Assembly (NCBI RefSeq): GCF_037860775.1
Contig: NZ_JBBEWC010000003.1
Coordinates: 310,001-374,000, forward strand
DNA from: Emticicia soli
GTDB taxonomy: Bacteria; Bacteroidota; Bacteroidia; Cytophagales; Spirosomataceae
Length of the DNA: 64,000 nt
Reading direction: 5' to 3'
The notes beneath the pieces are model-generated. The model saw nothing but the letters and a program-made list of their open reading frames with translations, had not been told where the DNA came from and made no database searches. Each line of letters opens with the position of its first letter. Positions within the stretch are counted from its first letter, which is position 1. A program made the translations under genes and the position numbers. Of the stretch, positions 53,127 through 61,851 are shown one piece after another.

Positions 53127-55127
53127 ATGAAAAAACGTATTCTTTTCGCTGCATTTTGCTCGATATTCACTATTGCTACACAGGCACAAAAATGGGAAAA
53201 GATTTCTTCAACATCAGAAGAGATTCCGTTAAGTTGGAAAAACACGCAACAAACGGCTTCTTTGGTTGTAGATATTGATAATGATGGTATACAGGAGTTT
53301 GTGATGGCGGGTCAGGAAAAAGCACCTTCATTAATCTACCTTAAATATGAGTCTTCTATAGGTTGGCGAGAATTTGCCATTGAAAAAGAATTGCTTACAA
53401 TAGAAGCCGGAGGTGCTTTTTTTGACATTGATAACGATGGAGATAAAGACCTTGTTTTTGGCGGCGACTCACAAAGTAATAAAGTATGGTGGTGGGAAAA
53501 CCCATTTCCTTTCTATAATCCTAATGTACCTTGGAGACGCAAAGAGATTAAAAACGACGGTCAACCTCAACACCACGACCAGGCTTTTGGCGATTTCAAA
53601 CAAACAGGAAAAGCCCAACTAGCTTTCTGGAATCAGGGAGCAAAAACACTATTTATAGCCGATATACCCGAAGACCTTTCAAGAAGCACAAAATGGGACT
53701 ATCAACCGATATTTGCGGCAGATGATAAACAAAAGAAATCGTGGTATGCCGAAGGTTGCGTGGCTGCCGATGTGGATGGCGATGGCTTTACCGACTTAAT
53801 AGCAGGCAATTACTGGTTTAAGTATGTTGATGGCAAGTTTAAAGCCATTAAGTTCGGCGAAGAAGGCGGGCGGGTAGTAGTAGCTAAATTCAGAGCAGGA
53901 AAAAAGATGCAGATAGTAGTTTCTCCCGGAGATGGCACAGGCAGACTTTTGTATTATGAATGTATAGGTAGCGCAGAAGAAACAGCTAACTGGAAAGCCA
54001 AAGATTTAATAGGCAGAGAATTAGTTCATGCACATACATTAGAGGCCGCCGATATTGATGATGATGGTAACTTAGATATTTTTTGTGCCGAAATGGCCAA
54101 GTGGACAGAGAGCAAAACAGAGCCTGATAATGCAAATGCCGAGGCATTTATTTTGTATGGTGATGGTAAGGGAGGATTCAGAAAGACGACTTTCCAGAAG
54201 GGAGTTGATTTTCATGAGGGGCGCGCCTACGATGTAGATGGCGATGGTGATATAGATATTGTATCGAAACCTTATAATTACAAAACACCAAGCGTAGATA
54301 TGTGGTTGCAAAACGGCACAGGTCCTAAATTACCTAATATCAGCAGAGCACTTGACGGAAGAATAGGACTTGAACTCTATAGCCTGAGAGATTATTTCAA
54401 AATAGATGTACCAAAAACATTAGAATATGTTAAGGGTCTAGGCATAAAAGAGGTAGAAGTAGCAGGTACTTATGGTATGAAGCCCGAAGATTTTAGGAAA
54501 GAACTCGATAAAGTAGGCATCACACCTTATAGCACGCTATTAGATTTTCATTTGTTCAGAGATAGCCTTGATAAAGTAATTGCAATAGCCAAAGGGCTAG
54601 GTGTTACTTATGTTGGTACATCGTGGATTCCTCATAAACCTAATCAGTTTGGAAAAGCAGATGCCGATAAAGCCATTGCTATTTTTAACAAAGCAGGGGC
54701 AGAGCTAGCCAAAGCAGGTCTTCATTTCTTCTACCATTGCCACGGCTACGAGTTTAAAGCCAGCGAAGAAGGTACTATATTTGATTACATTGTTCAGAAA
54801 ACCGATGCTAAAAACGTGAGTTTTGAGTGCGATGTTTACTGGGCTTTTCATGGCGGACAAGACCCTGCCTTATTGCTTAAAAAGCACAAAGGCCGATTCG
54901 TAGCTATTCATATCAAAGATATGAAACCAGGGCAAGAAACAGGTGAATTATCAGGTAATACACCGCTAACCTCTGATGTAGTAGTAGGCACAGGGCAATT
55001 GAATTTTCCTAAGATACTACGAGCTGCCATTCAGTCAGGTGTGAAATATTATTATATAGAAGACGAAAACGCAGAAGTAGAAAAGCACCTCCCTTTAAGT
55101 TTGAGATATTTAAAAAGTTTGAAATAG
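53127..55127 (+). CDS. Secreted FG-GAP/VCBS repeat + sugar-isomerase TIM-barrel fusion
   Basis: 666 residues. Signal peptide 1-20. Residues about 30-400 hold FG-GAP/VCBS blades with Ca-binding D-x-D-x-D-G loops (DIDNDG at 49-54 and 100-105, DVDGDG at 215-220, DIDDDG at 309-314, DVDGDG at 369-374). Residues about 410-666 are an AP_endonuc_2/xylose-isomerase-like TIM barrel (GLELYSLRDYFKIDVPKTLE, FYHCHGYEF, VSFECDVYWAFHGG, VAIHIKDMKPG, YYYIEDENAE), with metal-type His and Glu residues present. A secreted sugar isomerase fused to a propeller is unusual. It lies downstream of the cytochrome/DUF1501 pair. Confidence 0.85.
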   Translation: MKKRILFAAFCSIFTIATQAQKWEKISSTSEEIPLSWKNTQQTASLVVDIDNDGIQEFVMAGQEKAPSLIYLKYESSIGWREFAIEKELLTIEAGGAFFDIDNDGDKDLVFGGDSQSNKVWWWENPFPFYNPNVPWRRKEIKNDGQPQHHDQAFGDFKQTGKAQLAFWNQGAKTLFIADIPEDLSRSTKWDYQPIFAADDKQKKSWYAEGCVAADVDGDGFTDLIAGNYWFKYVDGKFKAIKFGEEGGRVVVAKFRAGKKMQIVVSPGDGTGRLLYYECIGSAEETANWKAKDLIGRELVHAHTLEAADIDDDGNLDIFCAEMAKWTESKTEPDNANAEAFILYGDGKGGFRKTTFQKGVDFHEGRAYDVDGDGDIDIVSKPYNYKTPSVDMWLQNGTGPKLPNISRALDGRIGLELYSLRDYFKIDVPKTLEYVKGLGIKEVEVAGTYGMKPEDFRKELDKVGITPYSTLLDFHLFRDSLDKVIAIAKGLGVTYVGTSWIPHKPNQFGKADADKAIAIFNKAGAELAKAGLHFFYHCHGYEFKASEEGTIFDYIVQKTDAKNVSFECDVYWAFHGGQDPALLLKKHKGRFVAIHIKDMKPGQETGELSGNTPLTSDVVVGTGQLNFPKILRAAIQSGVKYYYIEDENAEVEKHLPLSLRYLKSLK

Positions 55128-55148
55128 GATTCTGAATAATTATAATAA

Positions 55149-56642
55149 ATGCGCTTACATTTTACGCTAAAAACTGCTGTGATAATTGGCTTATTTTTAT
55201 CACTTACCAATACTTATGCACAGTCAACTGCCCCTTTTATTAGCCAGTTAGAAGGTATGAATGGTGGAAAAGAAGCAAGACTAACTATAACGGATGGTAT
55301 TCTAAACACTGATTATGTAGTACAATATCGCTTGAAAAATGCGACTGATTGGATTGATTCTCCGTTTAAAATTAGAAAAAATGCTGATGTAATAGAAGAC
55401 ACTCTCACTGGACTAGAAAGCGATAAGAATTACTGCTTTAGGGTATTGCAAAAAGATTCAATTACTAAAGATGAAACTGTCTCAAACGAAGTATGTTCAG
55501 TTAGCTTGAAATCTACTTTAATTTCAGATACAGAAGTAAGACTTGAATGGGATAAGATTGAGCTAGATATGAATAAAGACAATCTTATTTCGATAGTTTA
55601 TATGGAAGAAGACGGCGCCAATAAAAATTGGGCGTGGCTTTCTTCTTTATCAGATACTATTTTAAATATTGAAGGCTTAAACTGTTCAAAAAAGCACAGA
55701 TTTTACATGTTAATCAGCACTTATTCAACAGAAACTGAGCCCCGAAGATTGACAGAAATAAAATCACAGGAGATACTGGTAGACCCAACTGTTATACAAA
55801 TATTACCAGTTGTAAAAGAAAGCTTTGGCATAGTTTCTATTGGAAGTAACGGGAAAAATGAAATCAGGTATAATGTGTTTTCTGCTTTCAATTTACCAAA
55901 ATATGAATACTATCGGTCTATCAATGGCGGAGAAATGATTAAGATAGGTGAAAGTCGGCTAAATCAATTTGATGATAGGGGTGTAGATACTGAAAAAAAT
56001 CATTATTGTTACACATACAGATATATCAGTGAGTGTGGTAAGAAATCTGAATTATCAGGGAAAAGCTGTACTATTAAATTATTCTCGGAGACCACCGGGA
56101 AGTTTCAATGGAGCCCATTTATTATAGAAGCAGATAGTAGCTTTATAAAGAAAGAAAAAACAGAATATACTATTAATGTAATTGATAAGAAAGGAGACAT
56201 TATTAAAGCCTGGTATAGTACTACTGATACTACCTTACAATTGCCTATCGATGAGTATTATAGATATGACTCAACTCATACGTTTAGAGTTTTGTCAACC
56301 ATAATGGCTAATATGAGCTTAAACGATCAAGTTTTTTTATTTCATTTGTATGCATACTCTAATACTATCTCAATTAAGAGACCTAATGAAGTGTTTTTAT
56401 ATCCCAATCCTTCTGATAAAGAACTGAAAATTTATTCACCACAAGCTTCGTTTTCCTACATTGAAATAATTGATATGTCAGGAAAAAAAATTCTATATGA
56501 TGATGTTAGATTTATAGAATTTTTTCCTGTAACTAACTTGATGACTATAAATATTTCAGACTTGATGAAAGGTAAATATATAGTAAGAATATACGATAAT
56601 AAAAAGAATTTAGTAGATACTAAAACATTTATGAAGTGGTAA
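55149..56642 (+). CDS. Secreted protein with fibronectin-III-like modules and T9SS tail
   Basis: 497 residues. Signal peptide ending TNTYAQ (about 25). Residues about 28-320 look like three or four FnIII/Ig-like modules (YVVQYRLKNATDWIDSPF, NYCFRVLQ, KHRFYMLIS, YTYRYISECG). The last 80 residues form a type IX secretion type A sorting domain (EVFLYPNPSDKELKIYS, YIEIIDMSGKKILYDD, MKGKYIVRIYD). So it is probably exported across the outer membrane. Codon use here is more AT-rich than in neighbours. The stop codon lies inside a 38-bp perfect palindrome. Confidence 0.8.
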   Translation: MRLHFTLKTAVIIGLFLSLTNTYAQSTAPFISQLEGMNGGKEARLTITDGILNTDYVVQYRLKNATDWIDSPFKIRKNADVIEDTLTGLESDKNYCFRVLQKDSITKDETVSNEVCSVSLKSTLISDTEVRLEWDKIELDMNKDNLISIVYMEEDGANKNWAWLSSLSDTILNIEGLNCSKKHRFYMLISTYSTETEPRRLTEIKSQEILVDPTVIQILPVVKESFGIVSIGSNGKNEIRYNVFSAFNLPKYEYYRSINGGEMIKIGESRLNQFDDRGVDTEKNHYCYTYRYISECGKKSELSGKSCTIKLFSETTGKFQWSPFIIEADSSFIKKEKTEYTINVIDKKGDIIKAWYSTTDTTLQLPIDEYYRYDSTHTFRVLSTIMANMSLNDQVFLFHLYAYSNTISIKRPNEVFLYPNPSDKELKIYSPQASFSYIEIIDMSGKKILYDDVRFIEFFPVTNLMTINISDLMKGKYIVRIYDNKKNLVDTKTFMKW

Positions 56643-56661
56643 TTACCACTTCATAAATGTT
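56624..56661. repeat. 38-bp perfect palindrome spanning a stop codon
   Basis: Left arm 56624-56642 and right arm 56643-56661, 19 bp each with no spacer; the centre is GGTAATTACC. It includes the last codons and the TAA (56640-56642) of the preceding gene and ends seven bases before the stop of the convergent gene. As RNA it would fold into a long hairpin on either strand; no T run follows, so intrinsic termination is possible but not typical. Confidence 0.85.
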
Positions 56662-56668
56662 CAATGTC

Positions 56669-57838
56669 TTACTCTATAATATGCCCACAAAACTGGGCTT
56701 TGTTGTCAATGATTTTACCACCCTTGCGGAAGCCTAAGGCACAGGCTTCACCTGCAAAAAATACACCTGCCTGGTAATAGTTTCCTGTTTTGTCTTGTAT
56801 AAATTCGGTGTACTCCTGAAAGACTGTGTTTTGTTCAAAATACTCTCCGTCGTTGTTTTCTAAGGCATAACCATCAGCAGAAAGAATCCTGACATTGGCA
56901 CCTTCACGCCCAAATAGTACTTTTTCCACACTTTGTTTCCCTTGTAATGCTTTGCTTTCGGTTTGCAATAAAAGCGGGTGATTCGGGTATAATTCCCACA
57001 ATACTTTCAAAATACCTTTCGATTGAAACAGTAAAGTATAAGCAGGATTCAGAACAATCGCTTTTTTATTGGTAACAATATTGGTCAGTATCTCTGCCAG
57101 TTCCGGCTCGTCCCAGCCAATGTATTCCCAAGGTACAAGTTTAAACCAATAATCATATTTAGTAAAACTACCGTCTGCCGGATTTTGCTTATAAATACCT
57201 TCAGTCGCCGAAAACTCTACTTCATCAATATATTCAAAAGCTACTTCAAAACCTGCTTCTTTGGCTGCTTCGCCGAGTACCTGCATATTCGTGTCGTCTT
57301 CTGGGTAATCTCTCATGGTAGAGATAAGCAAACTAGGCTGAAAGCCCGGATTCTGGCTTTGCAATTCTCTAAAATTCTCGACCAGTCTCTCATAAAGCGT
57401 ATTAAATTGCTGGCTTTCGTCAAGGTTATTGGCTTTGAGCGAAGCCCATTGCACCACAGCCGTTTCAGGGATACAAGTGGCTGTATCGGCATTAAATTCA
57501 ATGAGTTTAATGGGTTTTCCGTCAATACCGCCACTTAAATCGAAGCGCCCGTATAAATGCCATTGTTTATCGTTATCCCAAGAGTATTTTACTATTGGTA
57601 CCAAATTTTCAGGAATACCCAATTCATCAAAGCGATTGTTATCAATTACGTGTTGAGCCGCTTCGATAAACATTTCATAAAGCTCGTTGGTGGCTTCATA
57701 ATATTGTTCGGCCTCTTGTTCCGACACCACAACCATGTCGTCGGTAATATAAGGCAAAGTATCTTCTCCTAACATCCAGTCCCAACCTGCGTTTCTGAGC
57801 GATTGTTGCGGAGGTGTTATTAATTTTTTCAGTTTCAT
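56669..57838 (-). CDS. Glutathionylspermidine-synthase-like ATP-grasp protein (YgiC family)
   Basis: 389 residues. LRNAGWDWMLGED and LIEFNADTATCIPETA are hallmark segments of the YgiC/YjfC and Gss C-terminal ATP-grasp family; the end GEACALGFRKGGKIIDN is also typical. It should use ATP to make an amide bond, but the substrate of the YgiC group is not known. The gene upstream on the same strand encodes a YgiB-like lipoprotein, so the E. coli ygiB-ygiC gene pair is preserved. Cytoplasmic. Confidence 0.88.
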   Translation of the reverse strand: MKLKKLITPPQQSLRNAGWDWMLGEDTLPYITDDMVVVSEQEAEQYYEATNELYEMFIEAAQHVIDNNRFDELGIPENLVPIVKYSWDNDKQWHLYGRFDLSGGIDGKPIKLIEFNADTATCIPETAVVQWASLKANNLDESQQFNTLYERLVENFRELQSQNPGFQPSLLISTMRDYPEDDTNMQVLGEAAKEAGFEVAFEYIDEVEFSATEGIYKQNPADGSFTKYDYWFKLVPWEYIGWDEPELAEILTNIVTNKKAIVLNPAYTLLFQSKGILKVLWELYPNHPLLLQTESKALQGKQSVEKVLFGREGANVRILSADGYALENNDGEYFEQNTVFQEYTEFIQDKTGNYYQAGVFFAGEACALGFRKGGKIIDNKAQFCGHIIE

Positions 57839-57891
57839 AAGATGGATTACAATTAAGAATTGGCTGAACGATTCTGAAATCGCTTAGCAAA

Positions 57892-58572
57892 TTAAGAACG
57901 GTGGCTACTATGACTTGAGCTATGGAAAAAGCCTGTTTTTCCACCCACAGGTCTCGACATAGTAGTGCGTGAATGGCTGATATTCTGATGAATTCCGCTA
58001 GATTTCTGAAAAGCCGCTGCTGTAGCATAGTATCGCCACATACCACCGCCATAATAACCGTGGCTACGGCGACGGCTACTGTCTTTTTTCGATACTGCTC
58101 CCTGCGCAATACCACTATTAGGGCTTACATCAGGTCGATAACTAGAGTAGTTAGGGCTGATGGTTTTAGCCAGCAAATAGCCCATGCCACCAAACAAAAG
58201 TGCATTTGATAAATTATCACTTCTACCGATATTACTTGAGTTGGTACGTACTTCATCATCAATCAAAGCCTTTACAGCTTTGGGCGAAAGTGTATCTTTT
58301 TTACCATCAAGGTAAGTAACAATGGCTCTTGAGCTATCGGCGGGTACTTCTACTTCGTCAGTGATTTTGAAAACGCCTTTCGAAGTTTCAGAAATATAGG
58401 TTTTTACGCCTTTTGTATATACTTCTACTTCTTCGTATTCATAATCACTGTCAGAGTCGTTATTACAGCTCTGGAAAGTGAAACTACTGCCTAAAATAGC
58501 CAATGCAAGTGTACTGCCAATGGTAATATCTTTTACTTTTCTGATAAAAGTACTCTTACTAACGGGTGTCAT
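57892..58572 (-). CDS. YgiB-like (DUF1190-type) lipoprotein
   Basis: 226 residues. A basic start, a hydrophobic stretch (about 16-32) and a cysteine at the end of it (FTFQSC) fit a lipoprotein signal, though the lipobox is not canonical. The next region is acidic (NDSDSDYEYEEVEVY). LLFGGMGYLLAK and a Ser/Arg/His/Gly-rich tail with SRPVGGKTGFF resemble the layout of YgiB. It lies 53 bases upstream of the YgiC-like gene. Confidence 0.7.
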   Translation of the reverse strand: MTPVSKSTFIRKVKDITIGSTLALAILGSSFTFQSCNNDSDSDYEYEEVEVYTKGVKTYISETSKGVFKITDEVEVPADSSRAIVTYLDGKKDTLSPKAVKALIDDEVRTNSSNIGRSDNLSNALLFGGMGYLLAKTISPNYSSYRPDVSPNSGIAQGAVSKKDSSRRRSHGYYGGGMWRYYATAAAFQKSSGIHQNISHSRTTMSRPVGGKTGFFHSSSHSSHRS

Positions 58573-58772
58573 ATCGGTTCAGTTTTGTGTCACAAAGTTT
58601 TGTCAAAAATTAAAGATAAAAAAGAATCTTTATAAGAATGGTAATTTGCAAGATGATTTTGGGTGAAAATTGATTTAAACTGTAAGTTAAGAGGCCAAAA
58701 GTTTGGAATTATTTATAATAGCAGTTTGTTGTTTTATTTGTAACCTATACTTATTCCCAGGGAAAATCGTCG

Positions 58773-60533
58773 ATGAAACTTCTTTTACACTATCTCAGCC
58801 GCTACCGTTGGCAGGTTGTTCTTGCATTGGTTTTAGCAGCTATTAATCAAACTTTTTCGTTGCTTGACCCTTACATCTTTGGAAAACTGATTGACAAATA
58901 TGCCAATAGAGCCAAAGATTTTACCGAACCCGAATTTATGAAGGGTGTATTATTGATGCTAGGTGCTATTGTGGGCGTGGCTATGGTGAGCCGTATAGCC
59001 AAAACACTACAAGACTATGTAGTAAACATGGTTATTCAGAAACTAGGGGCTAATGTGTTTACCGATGGGCTAAAACACACGCTGAAAATGCCTTATCAGC
59101 AATTTGAAGACCAGAGAAGTGGCGAAACACTTTCGATTTTGCAGAAAGTACGCACTGACTCTGAGAAATTTATTACTTCATTTATTAATGTGGCTTTTAC
59201 CTCGTTGGTGGGTATTGTTTTCCTTACAGTTTATTCGTTGAGCGTTAATTCTTGGTTAATTGGCATTTATTTTGTTGGTGCATTTGCATTGGCGGCATTG
59301 ACAAGGGTGTTAAGTCGCAAAATAAAAGAGATTCAGAAAGTGATTGTGAAAGAAACAACCGCTTTAGCCGGAACAACCACAGAGTCTCTACGAAATATTG
59401 AATTGATAAAAAGCTTAGGGTTGACAGGGCAAGAAATTAAACGACTAAACCAGAATACTTTTAAGATTCTGCAACTAGAGCTTAAAAAGGTGCGAGGGGT
59501 GCGTAGTATCAGCTTTGTGCAGGGTACATTCGTTAATTTTCTTCGCCAGTGTATTTTGTTTGTCTTGTTGTTCCTGATATTCAGAGAGCAAATGACCGTA
59601 GGGCAGCTACTAAGTTTACAGTTCTATTCGTTCTTTGTTTTTGGCCCTATGCAGGAAATCGGAAACGTGATTATTGCGTATCGTGAAGCTGAGGCTTCGT
59701 TGAATAATTTTGATAATTTATTAAAGAAACCGATTGAGGTTACACCTGAGTTTCCGACTAAGTTGGGGGCAGTAAAACACCTGCAATTTGAGAATGTGAG
59801 CTTTAAGCACTTAACCGCTGCTACCAATGCTTTAGAGAAAGTAAACTTTGAAGTAAAAGAGGGCGAAACCGTTGCTTTCGTAGGCCCATCAGGCTCAGGG
59901 AAAACTACATTGGTGAAATTGCTAGTAGGTTTGTATAATCCGTCATACGGTACTATTTACTACAACAATCTACATTCTGATGAAATTAATATCGAAGAGT
60001 TACGCTCACAGATTGGCTTTGTAACACAGGATACGCAGTTGTTTTCGGGTACTATTAAAGAAAATCTACTTTTTGCACAGCCCAATGCTACGGATAAAGA
60101 GATAATGGATGCGCTGGAAAAATCAGCTTGCCAGACATTATTGGCCCGTGCCGAGAATGGTGTTGATTCTATTATAGGAGAAGGAGGGATTAAGATTTCG
60201 GGAGGAGAAAAACAACGTTTATCAATTGCCCGTGCTTTACTGAGAAACCCGAAAATATTTGTGTTTGATGAAGCTACCTCTGCGCTAGATTCGCTGACAG
60301 AGGAAGAAATCACCAATACAGTAAAAGCTGTAACGGCTCAAGGCGATTATATTACGGTAATGATTGCTCACCGCTTAAGCACAGTAATGCATGCCGATAG
60401 AATTTTTGTACTAGAGCAAGGGCAGATTGTAGAAGTAGGCAAACACGAAGAATTATTAGCTGAAAAAGGGTTGTACTATGCTATGTGGAGACAACAAATT
60501 GGCGAAAGAAAAAATACATTGGCTGTTGCCTGA
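58773..60533 (+). CDS. ABC exporter, fused permease and ATPase
   Basis: 586 residues, the half-transporter layout of MsbA/MDR-type exporters. Six membrane segments in residues about 15-310, then an ATPase with Walker A GPSGSGKT at 371-378, signature ISGGEKQR near 475-485, and Walker B IFVFDEATSALDS. It should act as a homodimer in the inner membrane exporting lipids or drugs. Substrate not known. A divergent YgiB-like gene lies upstream and a terminator follows after 190 bases. Confidence 0.93.
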   Translation: MKLLLHYLSRYRWQVVLALVLAAINQTFSLLDPYIFGKLIDKYANRAKDFTEPEFMKGVLLMLGAIVGVAMVSRIAKTLQDYVVNMVIQKLGANVFTDGLKHTLKMPYQQFEDQRSGETLSILQKVRTDSEKFITSFINVAFTSLVGIVFLTVYSLSVNSWLIGIYFVGAFALAALTRVLSRKIKEIQKVIVKETTALAGTTTESLRNIELIKSLGLTGQEIKRLNQNTFKILQLELKKVRGVRSISFVQGTFVNFLRQCILFVLLFLIFREQMTVGQLLSLQFYSFFVFGPMQEIGNVIIAYREAEASLNNFDNLLKKPIEVTPEFPTKLGAVKHLQFENVSFKHLTAATNALEKVNFEVKEGETVAFVGPSGSGKTTLVKLLVGLYNPSYGTIYYNNLHSDEINIEELRSQIGFVTQDTQLFSGTIKENLLFAQPNATDKEIMDALEKSACQTLLARAENGVDSIIGEGGIKISGGEKQRLSIARALLRNPKIFVFDEATSALDSLTEEEITNTVKAVTAQGDYITVMIAHRLSTVMHADRIFVLEQGQIVEVGKHEELLAEKGLYYAMWRQQIGERKNTLAVA

Positions 60534-60624
60534 TATTCTGGTTAAGGTCTTATAGTATCAGCGAATGAAACGGGCGCCGTTGCGATTGCTGTCTAATATA
60601 ACAAAGGTAGTTTTTCTTACATAT

Positions 60625-60640
60625 GCGGACTTAAGTCCGC
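60625..60640. repeat. 16-bp palindrome GCGGACTTAAGTCCGC
   Basis: Perfect 16-bp palindrome in the intergenic region behind the ABC exporter. Together with the next palindrome it looks like a REP-type intergenic element. A second copy of this one was not seen in the window. Confidence 0.45.
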
Positions 60641-60675
60641 TTTACACCATAAAATAATTCCTTTGTTGTTTTAGT

Positions 60676-60693
60676 CACCGAATTTATTCGGTG
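60676..60693. repeat. 18-bp palindrome CACCGAATTTATTCGGTG
   Basis: CACCGAAT, TT, ATTCGGTG. The right half ATTTATTCGGTG is found again at 6313-6324 in another intergenic region, which hints at a dispersed element. Confidence 0.45.
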
Positions 60694-60721
60694 AAAGTAA
60701 TGTCGGATAGACTTCGTAAAG

Positions 60722-60759
60722 AAAAAACTCCTTTGCCAGAAACGACAAAGGAGTTTTTT
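60722..60759. terminator. Bidirectional terminator between ABC exporter and siroheme gene
   Basis: AAAAAACTCCTTTG (60722-60735), loop CCAGAAACGA, CAAAGGAGTTTTTT (60746-60759), 14 bp with A and T runs on both strands. Confidence 0.92.
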
Positions 60760-60765
60760 TATGGC

Positions 60766-61335
60766 TTATTTCTCACGCATTACTTTCGTAATCTCGTTCA
60801 GTTTCTGAACTTTTTCTTGAAAATCGCCTTTTAGCTTATTTCTGATACTCTGCAGATTATCTAAGATTTCTTGCAAAGTATCTGGCAATATTTCTTCTAA
60901 TACTTCACGGAAACGTTTGGCAAAGGTTGGCGATTTGCCATTGGTTGAGATAGCTATTTTTAAATCATCTTTCTGCACAACCGAGCTTAGGTAAAAATCA
61001 CACAGGTCGGGGGTATCGGCTATGTTTACCAGTATTTTGTGTGCCTTACAATCTTCCTGCACTTGTTGATTTACGGCCTTGTCATCAGTTCCAGCAATTA
61101 CAATATCTTTCCCTTGCAGGTATTTACTATCGTATTTTTCAAAGACTAAAGTAAGCTTATGGCTTTGCGCCAATGCCTTGATTTCGTCTCTTATTTCGGG
61201 TGCTACAAGTGTAACTGTTGCTTCGGGCGAGTTGCGTAGAACTGCCTCTAGTTTTTCTAAACCCACATTTCCACCACCTACAATCAGGGTGTGTAATTGC
61301 TCGAGTTTTAAAAATATAGGGAATAGGTTATTCAT
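60766..61335 (-). CDS. Precorrin-2 dehydrogenase / sirohydrochlorin ferrochelatase-like (CysG N-domain)
   Basis: 189 residues, the size of a stand-alone siroheme synthase N-terminal domain. FPIFLKLEQLHTLIVGGGNVG holds the NAD-binding GGGNVG at 20-25; VIAGTDDKAVN, LVNIADTPDLCDFYLSSV and KIAISTNGKSPTFAK are conserved. It oxidises precorrin-2 and inserts iron to give siroheme for sulfite or nitrite reductase. It is the last gene of a five-gene minus-strand run; the msrC stop is three bases upstream of its ATG. Confidence 0.92.
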   Translation of the reverse strand: MNNLFPIFLKLEQLHTLIVGGGNVGLEKLEAVLRNSPEATVTLVAPEIRDEIKALAQSHKLTLVFEKYDSKYLQGKDIVIAGTDDKAVNQQVQEDCKAHKILVNIADTPDLCDFYLSSVVQKDDLKIAISTNGKSPTFAKRFREVLEEILPDTLQEILDNLQSIRNKLKGDFQEKVQKLNEITKVMREK

Positions 61336-61338
61336 GCC

Positions 61339-61830
61339 TTATGCCTTAAAAGTTTTTTGTAGCAAAACCATCATTTGTTCTAAACCTGCTTTGTCTTCTT
61401 CCGAGAAATCGTCTAACTTATCGCTATCTACATCAAGCACCATTGTTACATCGCCATTATTATCAAAAACAGGCACTACAATTTCTGACTTTGAGGCCGA
61501 GCTACAAGCAATATGTCCCGGAAACTCATCAACATTAGGCACAATTACAGTTTCTTTTGTGCGGTAGCAATATCCACACACGCCTTTGTCGAAATTAATA
61601 CGTGTGCAGGCAATGGGCCCCTGAAATGGCCCTAAAACCAATTGATTTTCTTTTTTGATATAAAAACCAACCCAGAAGAAACCAAAGGCTTCTTTTAGCA
61701 CTGCTGCTATATTTGCCAGATTAGCTATTGTGTCAGGTTCTGTGCTTATTAAGCCTTCTACTTGTGGAAGCAAGCTATCATAAATTTCTTTGCGTGAGGC
61801 AGCTTGAGGTATATACAGGGTCTCGGCCAT
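61339..61830 (-). CDS. msrC: Free methionine-(R)-sulfoxide reductase (GAF domain)
   Basis: 163 residues, one GAF domain. The three active-site cysteines fit C75 (GPIACTRI), C85 (KGVCGYC) and C109 (GHIACSSASKSEIVVP), with the same spacing as E. coli fRMsr (84, 94, 118). It reduces free methionine-R-sulfoxide with thioredoxin and helps in oxidative stress. An extra C88 lies next to C85. Neighbour of the siroheme gene in a sulfur/redox-related run. Confidence 0.94.
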   Translation of the reverse strand: MAETLYIPQAASRKEIYDSLLPQVEGLISTEPDTIANLANIAAVLKEAFGFFWVGFYIKKENQLVLGPFQGPIACTRINFDKGVCGYCYRTKETVIVPNVDEFPGHIACSSASKSEIVVPVFDNNGDVTMVLDVDSDKLDDFSEEDKAGLEQMMVLLQKTFKA

Positions 61831-61851
61831 GATTCGTTGAAATAATAATAC

